From an uncultured Collinsella sp. (lineage in GTDB: Bacteria > Actinomycetota > Coriobacteriia > Coriobacteriales > Coriobacteriaceae), in NCBI GenBank assembly GCA_900762355.1, contig CAAFGE010000015.1:1-26433 (forward strand): a stretch of DNA of 26,433 nucleotides, in the 5' to 3' direction. Below are positions 1 through 7,515 of the stretch, in pieces. Under the pieces are notes generated by a model. It saw nothing but the letters and a program-made list of their open reading frames with translations, searched no databases and was not told the DNA's origin. The stretch's first letter is position 1. Each line of letters opens with the position of its first letter. Position numbers and translations under genes: made by a program.

Positions 1-26
1 CTACCTGCGGGAACGATAGGCAACCG

Positions 27-132
27 GACACACATTCTGTCCGAGCGGTTAAAAGCGGGCACGGAATTTAAACGGCTGAAAAAGGGGCATCGACCTGCGC
101 CGATGCCCCTAAAGTAGACACACATTTTGTCC
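27..132. repeat. Pair of 16-bp direct repeats flanking a hairpin
   Basis: GACACACATTCTGTCC at 27-42 recurs as GACACACATTTTGTCC at 117-132 with one mismatch and a 90-bp period. Each copy has short inverted ends (GGACA/TGTCC in the first). A terminator-like hairpin sits between them. They could be the remnant ends of a small mobile element or a pair of protein-binding sites; the sequence alone does not decide. Confidence 0.5.
79..110 (-). terminator. Intrinsic terminator on the minus strand
   Basis: A perfect 10-bp stem (83-92 with 101-110) has an 8-nt loop. Read on the minus strand it is followed by five T residues (complement of 79-83). It lies about 180 nt beyond the stop codon of the universal stress protein gene, so it may end that transcript. 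The opposite strand lacks a T run. Confidence 0.65.
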
Positions 133-185
133 TATAAGCCCACGCCATCTTTTAATCAGCCAACTCGCTGAAGTAAGGCTGCGAA

Positions 186-278
186 GGCCGCGGGGCCGGG
201 AGGGGTTTCCTAAGGGCACATCCCGCAGCCGCAACGCGGCGAGGACGTGCCCGTGGAAACCCCGCAGGCCCCGCGGCC
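186..278. repeat. Large nested inverted repeat downstream of the usp gene
   Basis: The arms at 186-210 and about 255-278 are complementary apart from a short internal mismatch; both ends read GGCCGCGGGGCC/GGCCCCGCGGCC. Inside lies a second helix GGGCAC/GTGCCC and an apical GCCGC-AAC-GCGGC hairpin. It begins 13 nt after the stress protein stop codon (read on the minus strand), the same placement as the structured elements behind pcrA and manA. It lacks their conserved inner boxes, so it is not clearly the same family. A very stable 3' RNA structure, a transcription end or a cruciform are all possible. Confidence 0.7.
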
Positions 279-291
279 GGTGGGAGCAACG

Positions 292-729
292 CTACTTCAC
301 GACCAAAATGTCGCAGTCCGTGTTGCGCAGCAGGAACGTCGAAATCGAACCCAGGAGCGCGTACTTAATCGAGGACAGGCCGCGGGCGCCGCAGAGCACC
401 AGATCGGGCTTGACCACGTCGAGCATCTCGTCCTTGAGCGTCTCGCGAATGCGACCGGTGCGAATCATGACCTCGACCTCGGGAATATCGGGATTGGCCT
501 TGGCCTCCTCGAGCTGCTTGGCAATGGAGTTGTTAAAGGCCTCCTCCAGTCCGTTGACCAGGTCGACCGGATAGGAACCGGCGCTCTCGAGCGCGGTGGA
601 GTCGATGACGTGGCCGATGATCAGCTTGGCGCCGTTGTTCGCGGCGACCTTGATGGCGCGTGCGAGCACAAAATCCTGCTGCTCAGTACCGTCGAGTGAA
701 ACAAATACCTTGGTGTAGCCCTCGTTCAT
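292..729 (-). CDS. Universal stress protein (UspA family)
   Basis: A 145-residue single-domain Usp protein. It opens with the usual beta strand (KVFVSLDG) and carries the ATP-binding signature G-x2-G-x9-G-S at residues 114-128 (GARG, then nine residues, then GS), so it belongs to the nucleotide-binding class. It ends with the expected strand DILVVK. Length is normal for the family. The start is fixed by a strong Shine-Dalgarno sequence (AAGGAGG) a few bases upstream of the ATG. It is transcribed away from uppP, and the 250-bp gap between them holds both promoters; a TATAAC-like box is visible on the minus strand near 825. Members are soluble cytoplasmic proteins linked to stress survival, but the specific role is unknown. 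The large inverted repeat at 186-278 follows its stop codon. Confidence 0.9.
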   Translation of the reverse strand: MNEGYTKVFVSLDGTEQQDFVLARAIKVAANNGAKLIIGHVIDSTALESAGSYPVDLVNGLEEAFNNSIAKQLEEAKANPDIPEVEVMIRTGRIRETLKDEMLDVVKPDLVLCGARGLSSIKYALLGSISTFLLRNTDCDILVVK

Positions 730-979
730 GGTTTCCTCCTTGGTCTATCGCACGGGCGCGGGGCTCGTGCGTCGGGCGGGCGCGGGTGCGTTGACCGCCG
801 GACACTTTACCTTGTTGCAGTTATACCCAAGGATTTCGGTTTGACCGCTCGCAATTCTGTGAACGGGCGAGTTTTTTGGTAAGGGTAGGCACGGTCGCGC
901 CGCCAACGGTTGATAATGGGACATCGCCCGCATCGTCCGCAGAACATCTACCGGCGGGTGTCTAACGAGGGGGGTCCCT

Positions 980-1960
980 TTGGATATTATCGAGCTTCTA
1001 AAATCTGCCTTCATGGGCCTGGTCGAGGGCATCACCGAATGGCTGCCTGTTTCGTCTACCGGTCACATGATCTTGGTGGACGAGTTCGTCAAGATGAACG
1101 TGAGCGAGACGTTCTGGAATATGTTCCTGGTTGTGATTCAGCTCGGTGCCATTCTGGCCGTCTGCGTGCTGTTCTTCCACGAGCTTAATCCGTTCTCGCC
1201 GAGCAAGGGCAAGGAAGGCCGTCGCGACACGTGGGTGCTGTGGGGCAAGATTGTGCTCGGCTGTATTCCCGCCGCGGCAATCGGCCTGCCGCTCAACGAC
1301 TGGATGGAGGAGCATTTCTACAACGCTCCCGTCGTGGCGCTGGCGCTTATCGTCTACGGCGTGCTGTTCATCGTGATTGAGAATTGGCGTGCTCGCAAGC
1401 GCGAGGAGATGACCGTTGCCGGTTCGTTTGGTTCGCGTGCTGTGGTGTCGGGTGGGCGTCCCGCCGGGGCGCACTTTGCAGCGCCTGCCGCGGCTGCCGC
1501 TGAGGACGAGGGCGATGACGAGAATCTGGACTTTGGTTCCATCGCCACACTCGAGGACCTGAGCTGGAAGACCGCGCTGGGCATCGGCTGCTTCCAGGTG
1601 CTTTCGCTGGTTCCGGGTACGTCTCGCTCTGGTTCCACCATCATCGGCGGCTTGCTTTTGGGCTGCACGCGTTCGGTGGCGTCCAAGTTCACGTTCTTCT
1701 TGGCTATCCCCGTTATGTTTGGTGCAAGCGCGCTTAAGCTGGTCAAGTACTTCATTAAGGGCGGCACGTTTGGCGCCAACGAGGTCGCCATCTTGGGCGT
1801 GGGCTGCGTCGTGGCCTTTGTGGTTTCGCTCATCGCCATCAAGTGGCTTATGGGCTTCGTCCGTCGTCACGACTTCAAATGCTTCGGCGTCTACCGCATC
1901 ATCCTGGGCCTCGTGGTGCTCGCATACTTCTTCGTCCTGGAGCCTATGCTCGGCCTGTAA
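980..1960 (+). CDS. uppP: Undecaprenyl-diphosphatase (UppP/BacA)
   Basis: An integral membrane phosphatase that recycles undecaprenyl pyrophosphate to the monophosphate carrier used for peptidoglycan and other wall polymers; it is also associated with bacitracin resistance. Residues 16-29 (EGITEWLPVSSTGH) hold the catalytic glutamates and histidine, and PGTSRSGST at 212-220 holds the essential arginine R216. Multiple hydrophobic segments surround both motifs. At 326 residues it is longer than the E. coli enzyme (about 273). The extra length is a hydrophilic Ala/Asp/Glu-rich loop around residues 137-190. The start is TTG, supported by a GAGGGGGG Shine-Dalgarno sequence 4-11 nt upstream and by the N-terminus matching the family. 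It is divergent from the stress protein and followed by a strong terminator, so probably monocistronic. A weak CTCGC/GCGAG hairpin with six T residues near 847-876 lies upstream. Confidence 0.95.
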   Translation: MDIIELLKSAFMGLVEGITEWLPVSSTGHMILVDEFVKMNVSETFWNMFLVVIQLGAILAVCVLFFHELNPFSPSKGKEGRRDTWVLWGKIVLGCIPAAAIGLPLNDWMEEHFYNAPVVALALIVYGVLFIVIENWRARKREEMTVAGSFGSRAVVSGGRPAGAHFAAPAAAAAEDEGDDENLDFGSIATLEDLSWKTALGIGCFQVLSLVPGTSRSGSTIIGGLLLGCTRSVASKFTFFLAIPVMFGASALKLVKYFIKGGTFGANEVAILGVGCVVAFVVSLIAIKWLMGFVRRHDFKCFGVYRIILGLVVLAYFFVLEPMLGL

Positions 1961-1980
1961 CTTGGTTGACGCTGCGCGGC

Positions 1981-2070
1981 GGCCAGAGCGACAACTTGTC
2001 ATTCAAAGGGGGCGGCATGACCAAAAGGTCTATGCCGCCCTCTTTTCATGCCAATTTGTTCGCTCTGACC
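1981..2070 (+). terminator. Nested hairpin and terminator after uppP (GACC-AAAA-GGTC core)
   Basis: The inner stem GGGCGGCAT...ATGCCGCCC (about 2009-2040) is capped by GACC-AAAA-GGTC (2019-2030) and followed by TCTTTT, a good intrinsic terminator for uppP. It sits inside a second, imperfect helix between 1981-1998 and 2052-2070, which contains AGAGCG/CGCTCT. The same two-level design and the same GACC-ARAA-GGTC core occur at 11601-11699 with different stem sequences. Confidence 0.8.
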
Positions 2071-2131
2071 CCTTTGCATCAAAAAAGTTGCGGTGCTTGG
2101 GTGGTGACGGCGCGCGGAGTCGTGGTGTGAT

Positions 2132-2162
2132 TTGCGTCGGTGTCCGTGCGGCTCGGTATACT
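2132..2162 (+). promoter_or_regulatory. Possible pcrA promoter
   Basis: A TATACT -10 box lies at 2157-2162, with a weak TTGCGT at 2132-2137 (19-nt spacing). It is 62 nt ahead of the pcrA ATG. Similar TATACT boxes precede the aminotransferase and tatA genes in this window. The -35 match is poor. Confidence 0.35.
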
Positions 2163-2223
2163 GGTACGGCTCAAACTATGGCGCCGCCCGCAGGCGCGCC
2201 GTCCGTCAGATGAGGAGTCGCCC

Positions 2224-5124
2224 ATGACCCAGCCCTTGCCCTGGGAAAAGAACACCGCCGCGCCCGTCCCGCCCGCGCCGGAGCCTGTGCCGCTCGATGC
2301 GTACACCGCCCCCGCCGCACCGGAGCCCGAGCTCGTTCCGCTCGACATCTACGACGCCCCGGCTCCGGCTCCCAAGCCCGCCAAGCCGCTCGTCGATATC
2401 GATAGTCTGAACCCCGCCCAGCGCGAGGCGGTCCTGACCACCGAGGGTCCGCTGCTGGTCCTTGCCGGCGCCGGCTCGGGCAAGACCCGCGTCCTGACCT
2501 TCCGCATCGCGCACATGCTCGGTGACCTGGGCGTTAAGCCCTGGCAGGTTCTCGCCATCACATTTACCAACAAGGCCGCGGCCGAGATGCGCGAGCGTCT
2601 GGCGGCGCTCATCCCCAACGGCACCCGCGGCATGTGGGTGTGCACCTTCCACGCCATGTGCGTGCGCATGCTGCGCGAGGACGCCGACTTGCTGGGCTAC
2701 ACCGGTCAGTTCACCATTTACGATGACGACGATTCCAAGCGCATGGTGCGCGACATTATGCAGGCGCTCGGCATCGAGCAAAAGCAGTTCCCCATCAACA
2801 TGATTCGCAGCAAGATCAGCTCGGCCAAAAACGCCATGATCGGGTCCGAGGACATGCTCAAGTCCGCCGACAGCCCCAACGACAAAAAGGCCGCGCAGGT
2901 CTACCTGGAGCTGGAGCGCCGCCTGCGCGCTGCCAACGCCATGGACTTCGACGACCTGCTCGTGCGCACGCTCGAGTTGCTTCGCACCCGCCCCGAGGTG
3001 CTCGACAAGTACCAGGAGCGCTTCCGCTACATTAGCGTCGACGAGTATCAGGACACCAACCACGTCCAGTACGAGATCGCCAACCTGCTGGCCGCCAAGT
3101 ACCAGAACCTCATGGTCGTGGGCGACGACGACCAGTCCATTTACAGCTGGCGCGGCGCCGACATCACCAACATCCTGGACTTTGAGAAGGACTTTAAAAA
3201 CTGCAAGACCGTCAAGCTGGAGCAGAACTACCGCTCTACGGGTCACATCCTGAGCGCCGCCAACGCCGTGGTGCGCCATAACTCGCAGCGCAAGGACAAA
3301 CGTCTGTTTACGGCCGAGGGCGACGGCGAGAAGATCCAGGCCTTCCAAGCGAGCGACGAGCGCGACGAGGGCCGCTGGATTGCCGGCGAGATCGAAAAGC
3401 TGCATGCCAAGGGTACGAGCTACGACGACATCGCCGTGTTCTACCGCACCAACGCCCAGTCGCGCATTCTTGAAGATATGTTCCTGCGCGCGGGCGTGCC
3501 CTACAAGATCGTGGGCGGCACGCGATTCTTCGACCGTGCCGAGATCCGCGACGTCATGGCCTACCTCAAGATGATCGTGAACCCGGCCGACGAGATGAGC
3601 GTCAAGCGCGTCATCAATACGCCGCGCCGCGGTATCGGCTCCACCTCGATCCAAAAGATTGAGCAGCTGGCGCGCGACAACCGTTGCTCGTTCTTCCAGG
3701 CTTGCGAGATCGCGACGGCCGAGACGGGCATGTTTAGCGCCAAGGTGCGCAACGGCCTGTCGAGCTTTGTGGCGCTGGTGCGCGAGGGTCGCCGTATGGA
3801 CGGCGAGCTCAAGGACGTCGTCGAGATGATTGTCGACAAGACGGGCCTGCTGCAGGCGTTCCGCGCCGAGGGCACCATGGAGTCCGAGAGCCGCGCCGAG
3901 AACATCCAGGAATTCCTGGGCGTTGCGGCCGAGTTTGAGGAGACGCACGAGGATATCGAGGGCACGCTCGAGAGCTTAGAAGAGCTGCGTGCGGCAGGCG
4001 TTGCTGATGTGCCGGCAGGCGCCGAGCCCGAGCCCGTCGTGGTGAGCGCACCTGCACCCGAGCCCGGACCGTCCGCACCTGCATCCTCGTTTGAGGCGCT
4101 GGTTGGCGCTCGCGATGCCGCTGGCTCCAATCCGCTCGATAGCCTGGCCGCTCCGGCACTCTCGCCGCAGGACGCTCTGGCCGCCGCTGTCGCGGGCAAC
4201 GCGTACGCCGCGCCGGCAGAGCTGCCGGCCGGTGCCGTACATGCCGACGAGATTGAGCGCACCTATGGCCCGCTTACCTGCAAAGCCCTGCCTGCCCTCA
4301 TGGAATGGCTGGCCCTGCGCTCCGACCTGGATTCTCTTGCCGGCGAGACGCATGCCATCACCATGATGACCATCCACTCCGCCAAAGGCCTGGAGTTCCC
4401 GGCGGTCTTCGTTGCCGGCATGGAGGAGGGCATCTTTCCGCACGTGCACGACTTTGGTGGCAGCGACGATCCGGGCAAGCTCGAGGAAGAGCGCCGTTTG
4501 GCCTACGTCGCCATCACGCGCGCCCGCAAGCGTCTGTTCCTAACATATGCGGCGACGCGCCGCACCTACGGCTCGACCTCGGCTAACCCGCGTTCGCGCT
4601 TCCTTAACGAGATTCCGTTTGAGGACATCGAGTTTAGTGGTATCGGCTCTGCCGGTTTTGAGGGCACGGGCTGGGAGAAGCGCGGCGACCGTCACGGTAC
4701 CTTTGGCTCGGGCATGGGCTCGGACATGTATGGTGGCAAGGTGTTTGGCTCGCACACGCGCTCGACCGGCGGTTCCGGCTCGCGCGGCGGTTCGAGCTTT
4801 GACGACTTCTTTGGCGGCAGCAGCTATGGAACTGAGCGTCATCGTGGGGTTTCGCCCGACGCCGGCCGTGTTGCCTCGACCTTTGGCTCGGGTGCGCCGC
4901 GCGCCAAAAAGCCGTCGTCCAAGGTGTCGCCGACGGTGGAGCGCAAGGTCGACCGCGCCAGCGCATCGCAGGACTTTGCCTCGGGCGACACCGTGAGCCA
5001 CAAGACCTTTGGCACGGGTACCGTGATCTCGGTCGTCGGAGACATGATCGAGGTCCAGTTCGAGAAGACCGGCCAGACCAAAAAGCTTATGAAAGGTTTT
5101 GCGCCAATCGTTAAGCTGTCGTAA
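2224..5124 (+). CDS. pcrA: ATP-dependent DNA helicase PcrA/UvrD (superfamily 1A)
   Basis: A 3'-5' DNA helicase for nucleotide excision repair, replication restart and removal of RecA or stalled RNA polymerase. All SF1A motifs are present: Q motif NPAQREAV (63-70), Walker A AGAGSGKT (81-88), DEYQD (273-277), GDDDQSIYSWRG, LEQNYRST, TIHSAKGLEF and EEERRLAYVAITRA. The last 50 residues (FASGDTVSHKTFGTGTV onward) form the PcrA C-terminal Tudor-like domain that contacts RNA polymerase. At 966 residues it is far longer than typical PcrA (about 720-740). The excess is a Pro/Ala-rich N-terminal tail (about 58 residues), a low-complexity Ala/Pro/Glu insertion (about 580-684) in domain 2A ahead of motif V, and a Gly/Ser-rich linker before the Tudor domain. 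I chose the ATG at 2224 over an upstream in-frame GTG because a GAGGAG Shine-Dalgarno sequence precedes it. It is followed 7 nt later by structured element A. Confidence 0.95.
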   Translation: MTQPLPWEKNTAAPVPPAPEPVPLDAYTAPAAPEPELVPLDIYDAPAPAPKPAKPLVDIDSLNPAQREAVLTTEGPLLVLAGAGSGKTRVLTFRIAHMLGDLGVKPWQVLAITFTNKAAAEMRERLAALIPNGTRGMWVCTFHAMCVRMLREDADLLGYTGQFTIYDDDDSKRMVRDIMQALGIEQKQFPINMIRSKISSAKNAMIGSEDMLKSADSPNDKKAAQVYLELERRLRAANAMDFDDLLVRTLELLRTRPEVLDKYQERFRYISVDEYQDTNHVQYEIANLLAAKYQNLMVVGDDDQSIYSWRGADITNILDFEKDFKNCKTVKLEQNYRSTGHILSAANAVVRHNSQRKDKRLFTAEGDGEKIQAFQASDERDEGRWIAGEIEKLHAKGTSYDDIAVFYRTNAQSRILEDMFLRAGVPYKIVGGTRFFDRAEIRDVMAYLKMIVNPADEMSVKRVINTPRRGIGSTSIQKIEQLARDNRCSFFQACEIATAETGMFSAKVRNGLSSFVALVREGRRMDGELKDVVEMIVDKTGLLQAFRAEGTMESESRAENIQEFLGVAAEFEETHEDIEGTLESLEELRAAGVADVPAGAEPEPVVVSAPAPEPGPSAPASSFEALVGARDAAGSNPLDSLAAPALSPQDALAAAVAGNAYAAPAELPAGAVHADEIERTYGPLTCKALPALMEWLALRSDLDSLAGETHAITMMTIHSAKGLEFPAVFVAGMEEGIFPHVHDFGGSDDPGKLEEERRLAYVAITRARKRLFLTYAATRRTYGSTSANPRSRFLNEIPFEDIEFSGIGSAGFEGTGWEKRGDRHGTFGSGMGSDMYGGKVFGSHTRSTGGSGSRGGSSFDDFFGGSSYGTERHRGVSPDAGRVASTFGSGAPRAKKPSSKVSPTVERKVDRASASQDFASGDTVSHKTFGTGTVISVVGDMIEVQFEKTGQTKKLMKGFAPIVKLS

Positions 5125-5131
5125 TCCCGGC

Positions 5132-5261
5132 GGACCTGGGCGGGCGTATAGGGCAACATCGCCTGCTCGGACAGTCCTGCGCAAGACGGAGGCCACATTA
5201 AGTGGCCTCCTTTGCGTGCGGAACTCGCGATCGATGTTGCCCTATACGCCCGCCCAGGTCC
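5132..5261 (+). other. Structured inverted-repeat element A (behind pcrA)
   Basis: The ends 5132-5161 and 5232-5261 are a perfect 30-bp inverted repeat. Inside are conserved box 1 (5158-5180), an apical 9-bp hairpin with ATTAA loop (5188-5210) and conserved box 2 (5216-5234). The same boxes occur in element B at 5414-5540. In both, the best fold is an outer helix of 25-26 bp, a 4-nt CGAY bulge on the 3' side, an ATCGC/GCGAT helix, a conserved internal loop holding GGACAGTCC and GCGGAACTC, and a variable apical hairpin. It reads in the same direction as pcrA and begins 7 nt after its stop codon. It could be a 3' UTR RNA element, an independent small RNA or a mobile repeat. A Collinsella-1 RNA motif has been described from comparative genomics; whether this is that motif needs a covariance search. 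Confidence 0.8.
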
Positions 5262-5346
5262 TTAGGCAACGTTGCTGGACGAGCGTTGCTTCGCCGCTCG
5301 CTTTGTGATCTGGAAAACCGGGTGGGCTGATACATAGATATGAGTA

Positions 5347-5390
5347 GGGGCTCTCCCGTTGAAGAACGGGGGAGCCCCTTGTTGCGTTTT
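5347..5390 (+). terminator. Intrinsic terminator between elements A and B
   Basis: A 14-bp stem (5347-5360 with 5365-5378, one G-U pair) has a 4-nt GAAG loop, then TTGTTGCGTTTT. It can stop transcripts running out of pcrA through element A. The rest of 5262-5413 shows no gene; it holds a GCAACGTTGC palindrome near 5266. Confidence 0.75.
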
Positions 5391-5413
5391 GATTGTTGCC
5401 GCTAGCCAGAGGC

Positions 5414-5540
5414 TCGTCGGGGTGGGGCGCGGGGTTTGGTCGATCGCGAGTTCCGCACGAGCCGGAGAGCACTTAATGTGCTCTCCGTGCGAGCAGGACT
5501 GTCCGAGCAGGCGATCAAACCCCGCGCCCCACCCCGACGA
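5414..5540 (-). other. Structured inverted-repeat element B (behind manA)
   Basis: Its ends 5414-5438 and 5516-5540 are a perfect 25-bp inverted repeat of wholly different sequence from element A. Read on the minus strand, box 1 (5493-5515) and box 2 (5440-5458) are identical to those of element A. The apical 9-bp stem (5464-5472 with 5478-5486) has the same ATTAA loop on that strand but a different stem sequence. It starts 19 nt past the manA stop codon and reads in manA's direction. Different but still complementary helices around identical boxes are the pattern expected of a selected RNA or DNA structure. Confidence 0.8.
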
Positions 5541-5559
5541 ACGCTTGGGGACCGGTGGC

Positions 5560-6492
5560 CTACAGGTGCGAGATGATCAGTTCCATCTTGCCTTCGAGGT
5601 CAATGGTGCTGACGGTGCTGGGCGCCAGCAGGTGGCTTCCCTTGTGGACGGGGTCGCCGCAGATGGTGCCTTCGCCGTCGATGACCGACAGGCACATGAA
5701 GGGCCAGCGCTGGTCGAGGGTCTTGCTGCCGTTAACGCGCACGCGATCGACGGTGTAGCAGGGGCAAGACTCGAGCTCGGTCACGCCATCCACCTCGGGC
5801 GCGGTCACGGTGCCGTCGGTCGGGGCCTGCGCGTTAAAGTTAATGCAGTCCAGGCTCTGCTCAATGTGCAGCGGACGCAGCTTGCCATCGGTGCCGGGGC
5901 GGTCGTAGTCGTACAGGCGATACGTCACGTCGCTCGACTGCTGCGTCTCCAGAATCAGCGTGCCGGTCTTGATGGCGTGCACGGTGCCGGAGTCGATCTG
6001 GAAAAAGTCGCCCTTGTGGATCGGCAGTACGTTGAGCATGTCGTCCCAGCGGCCGTCCTCAATCATCTGCGCGGCCTCGGCGCGGTCGTGCGCGCGCTGG
6101 CCGACGATGATCGTGGCGCCGGGCTCGCAATCCAGCACATACCAGCACTCAGTTTTGCCCAGGCTGCCGTTCTCGTGCTCGGCGGCGTACTCGTCGTTGG
6201 GATGGATCTGGATCGAAAGGTCGTCCTTGGCGTCCAGAATCTTAATGAGCAGCGGGAACTCCTTGCCCTCGCAGTTGCCAAAGAGCTCGCGGTGCTCGGC
6301 CCACAGCCACGACAGCGTGTGGCCGGCATACGGTCCCTCCGCAATCTGGCAATCCCCATTGGGGTGCGCCGAGATGGCCCAGCACTCACCGATGGGGCCC
6401 TCGGGAATGTCATAGCCAAAGACGGTCTCCAGCTGGCGGCCGCCCCAGATCTTCTCATGGAAGATCGGCGTGAGTTTAATCAAATCGGACAT
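5560..6492 (-). CDS. manA: Mannose-6-phosphate isomerase, class I
   Basis: Interconverts mannose 6-phosphate and fructose 6-phosphate, linking mannose use to glycolysis and nucleotide-sugar synthesis. The 310-residue protein is a cupin of the short, Firmicutes-type family. The zinc ligands are visible: Q95 and H97 in SIQIHPND, E115 in KTECWYVL, and H172 in DSGTVHAI. The N-terminus (KLTPIFHEKIWGGRQL) is typical. Two ATGs lie six bases apart. The second (6492) is preferred because the GGGGG Shine-Dalgarno sequence would be only a base or two from the first. It follows the GntR gene by 62 nt on the same strand, so the two likely form an operon and the regulator probably answers to a sugar phosphate. 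Element B follows its stop codon, and it is convergent with pcrA. Confidence 0.93.
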   Translation of the reverse strand: MSDLIKLTPIFHEKIWGGRQLETVFGYDIPEGPIGECWAISAHPNGDCQIAEGPYAGHTLSWLWAEHRELFGNCEGKEFPLLIKILDAKDDLSIQIHPNDEYAAEHENGSLGKTECWYVLDCEPGATIIVGQRAHDRAEAAQMIEDGRWDDMLNVLPIHKGDFFQIDSGTVHAIKTGTLILETQQSSDVTYRLYDYDRPGTDGKLRPLHIEQSLDCINFNAQAPTDGTVTAPEVDGVTELESCPCYTVDRVRVNGSKTLDQRWPFMCLSVIDGEGTICGDPVHKGSHLLAPSTVSTIDLEGKMELIISHL

Positions 6493-6554
6493 ATGCATAC
6501 CCCCATCAGGTTGTGCGGATGCCGCGCAAAACGAGCACCCGCCGGATTACAAAC

Positions 6555-7274
6555 TTAAGCCAACGTCACGTTGTGCAGCTCAAAACGGTCGCCGACGTTG
6601 CGCGAGATCGAGTACTCAAACGCGGCGCCGCTGTCCAAAAAGCCAATCTGGTTGAGCTCGAGTAGGGGAGCGCCGGGCTTGGTGTCCAAGCGCTCGGCCT
6701 CTTCCTCGGTTGCCGCCACGGCGCGGATGGTGCGGTGGAAGCTCGAGATCTTCAGCCCGCACTGCTCGCGGATATAGCTGTAAATAGACGCGTACAGGTC
6801 TTTTTTCTTAAGACCCGGAATCAGCTCGAGTGGCATATAGGTGTACTCGATAACGATGGGCTGACCATCGACCTCGCGTACGCGCACGATGTGATAGGCA
6901 AAGTCGTCTTCGGCCATTCCCAGCTGGGTCGCAACCTCTGCCGGCGGATTAACAATTGAGAAATCGTAGACCACCGAGGTCACCTTCTCCCCGCGATGCT
7001 CGTACGAAAAACCTTGGGCGCGGTCGTTCTTGCCTTGGAAAAACGCCTGGCCGGGAAGCCCCGCCGTGTCCTTGACGTAGGTGCCCGATCCGCGCCGGCT
7101 GGTGATCAAGCCCTCCTCGGTAATCTGCTCAATCGCACGTTTGACGGTGATCTTAGAAACGCCATACAGCTCGCAGAACTCTACGACGGTGGGTAGTTTG
7201 TCGCCCGGCTTAAGGGCGCCATCCTCGATGCTGCGACGAATATCCGCAGCTATCGCTTCGTATTTGGGAATCAT
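6555..7274 (-). CDS. GntR/HutC-family transcriptional regulator with UTRA domain
   Basis: A 239-residue regulator. Residues about 4-70 form the GntR winged helix-turn-helix (YEAIAADIRRSIEDG, then KLPTVVEFCELYGVSKITVK, then the wing RRGSGTYV). Residues about 90-235 form the UTRA effector domain, which in this family usually binds a sugar phosphate or similar small molecule. The start is set by an AAGGGGG Shine-Dalgarno sequence five bases upstream of the ATG. It is the first gene of a minus-strand operon with manA and is divergent from a ROK sugar kinase, so autoregulation and control of sugar phosphorylation are likely. A promoter and overlapping dyad are visible upstream. The actual effector cannot be told from sequence; amino-sugar or mannose phosphates are guesses from context. 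Confidence 0.9.
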   Translation of the reverse strand: MIPKYEAIAADIRRSIEDGALKPGDKLPTVVEFCELYGVSKITVKRAIEQITEEGLITSRRGSGTYVKDTAGLPGQAFFQGKNDRAQGFSYEHRGEKVTSVVYDFSIVNPPAEVATQLGMAEDDFAYHIVRVREVDGQPIVIEYTYMPLELIPGLKKKDLYASIYSYIREQCGLKISSFHRTIRAVAATEEEAERLDTKPGAPLLELNQIGFLDSGAAFEYSISRNVGDRFELHNVTLA

Positions 7275-7364
7275 GAAACCCCCTTTCCAGCTTGAATGGA
7301 TGCAAAAGGAAGTATAGTCAAGACGTAAGCATCCCTATTACTTTGAAATAAAAGTTCGAGAAAG

Positions 7365-7407
7365 ATAATACTAAAAGACGCTCTACAAGAACAACTAGAG
7401 CGCTCTA
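7365..7407 (-). promoter_or_regulatory. Promoter and operator-like dyad of the GntR-manA operon
   Basis: On the minus strand a TTGTTC -35 box (7389-7394) and TATTAT -10 box (7365-7370) are 18 nt apart. A perfect 12-bp palindrome TAGAGCGCTCTA (7396-7407) abuts the -35 box. Its half site returns inverted with one mismatch at 7376-7385, so a hyphenated dyad straddles the -35 box. This is a natural place for the GntR protein to bind. The surrounding 7275-7440 is noticeably AT-rich. Confidence 0.55.
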
Positions 7408-7515
7408 AATGAAATTCTCGATTAATGCTGGATTGAGCAAGATGGTCCGTCTGGGGCGGGTCGAGTCGTTTAGCTGTCCGGCGGACCAAAGCATATGTCC
7501 TGCATTTTCCCAGAT

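Noticed and set aside
847..876. A terminator or attenuator upstream of uppP
   Set aside because: The stem is only five or six base pairs. The six T residues are suggestive, but the support is too weak for a separate entry.
2140..2223. An upstream GTG start giving PcrA 28 more residues
   Set aside because: It would overlap the predicted TATACT promoter, and the ATG at 2224 has a better Shine-Dalgarno sequence.
2206..3948. A 580-codon minus-strand frame opposite pcrA
   Set aside because: A shadow of the pcrA reading frame with no recognisable domain; the plus strand holds all helicase motifs.
5359..6558. A 399-codon plus-strand frame over manA
   Set aside because: It covers element B and the complement of manA. 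The minus strand has the zinc ligands, start signal and normal length.
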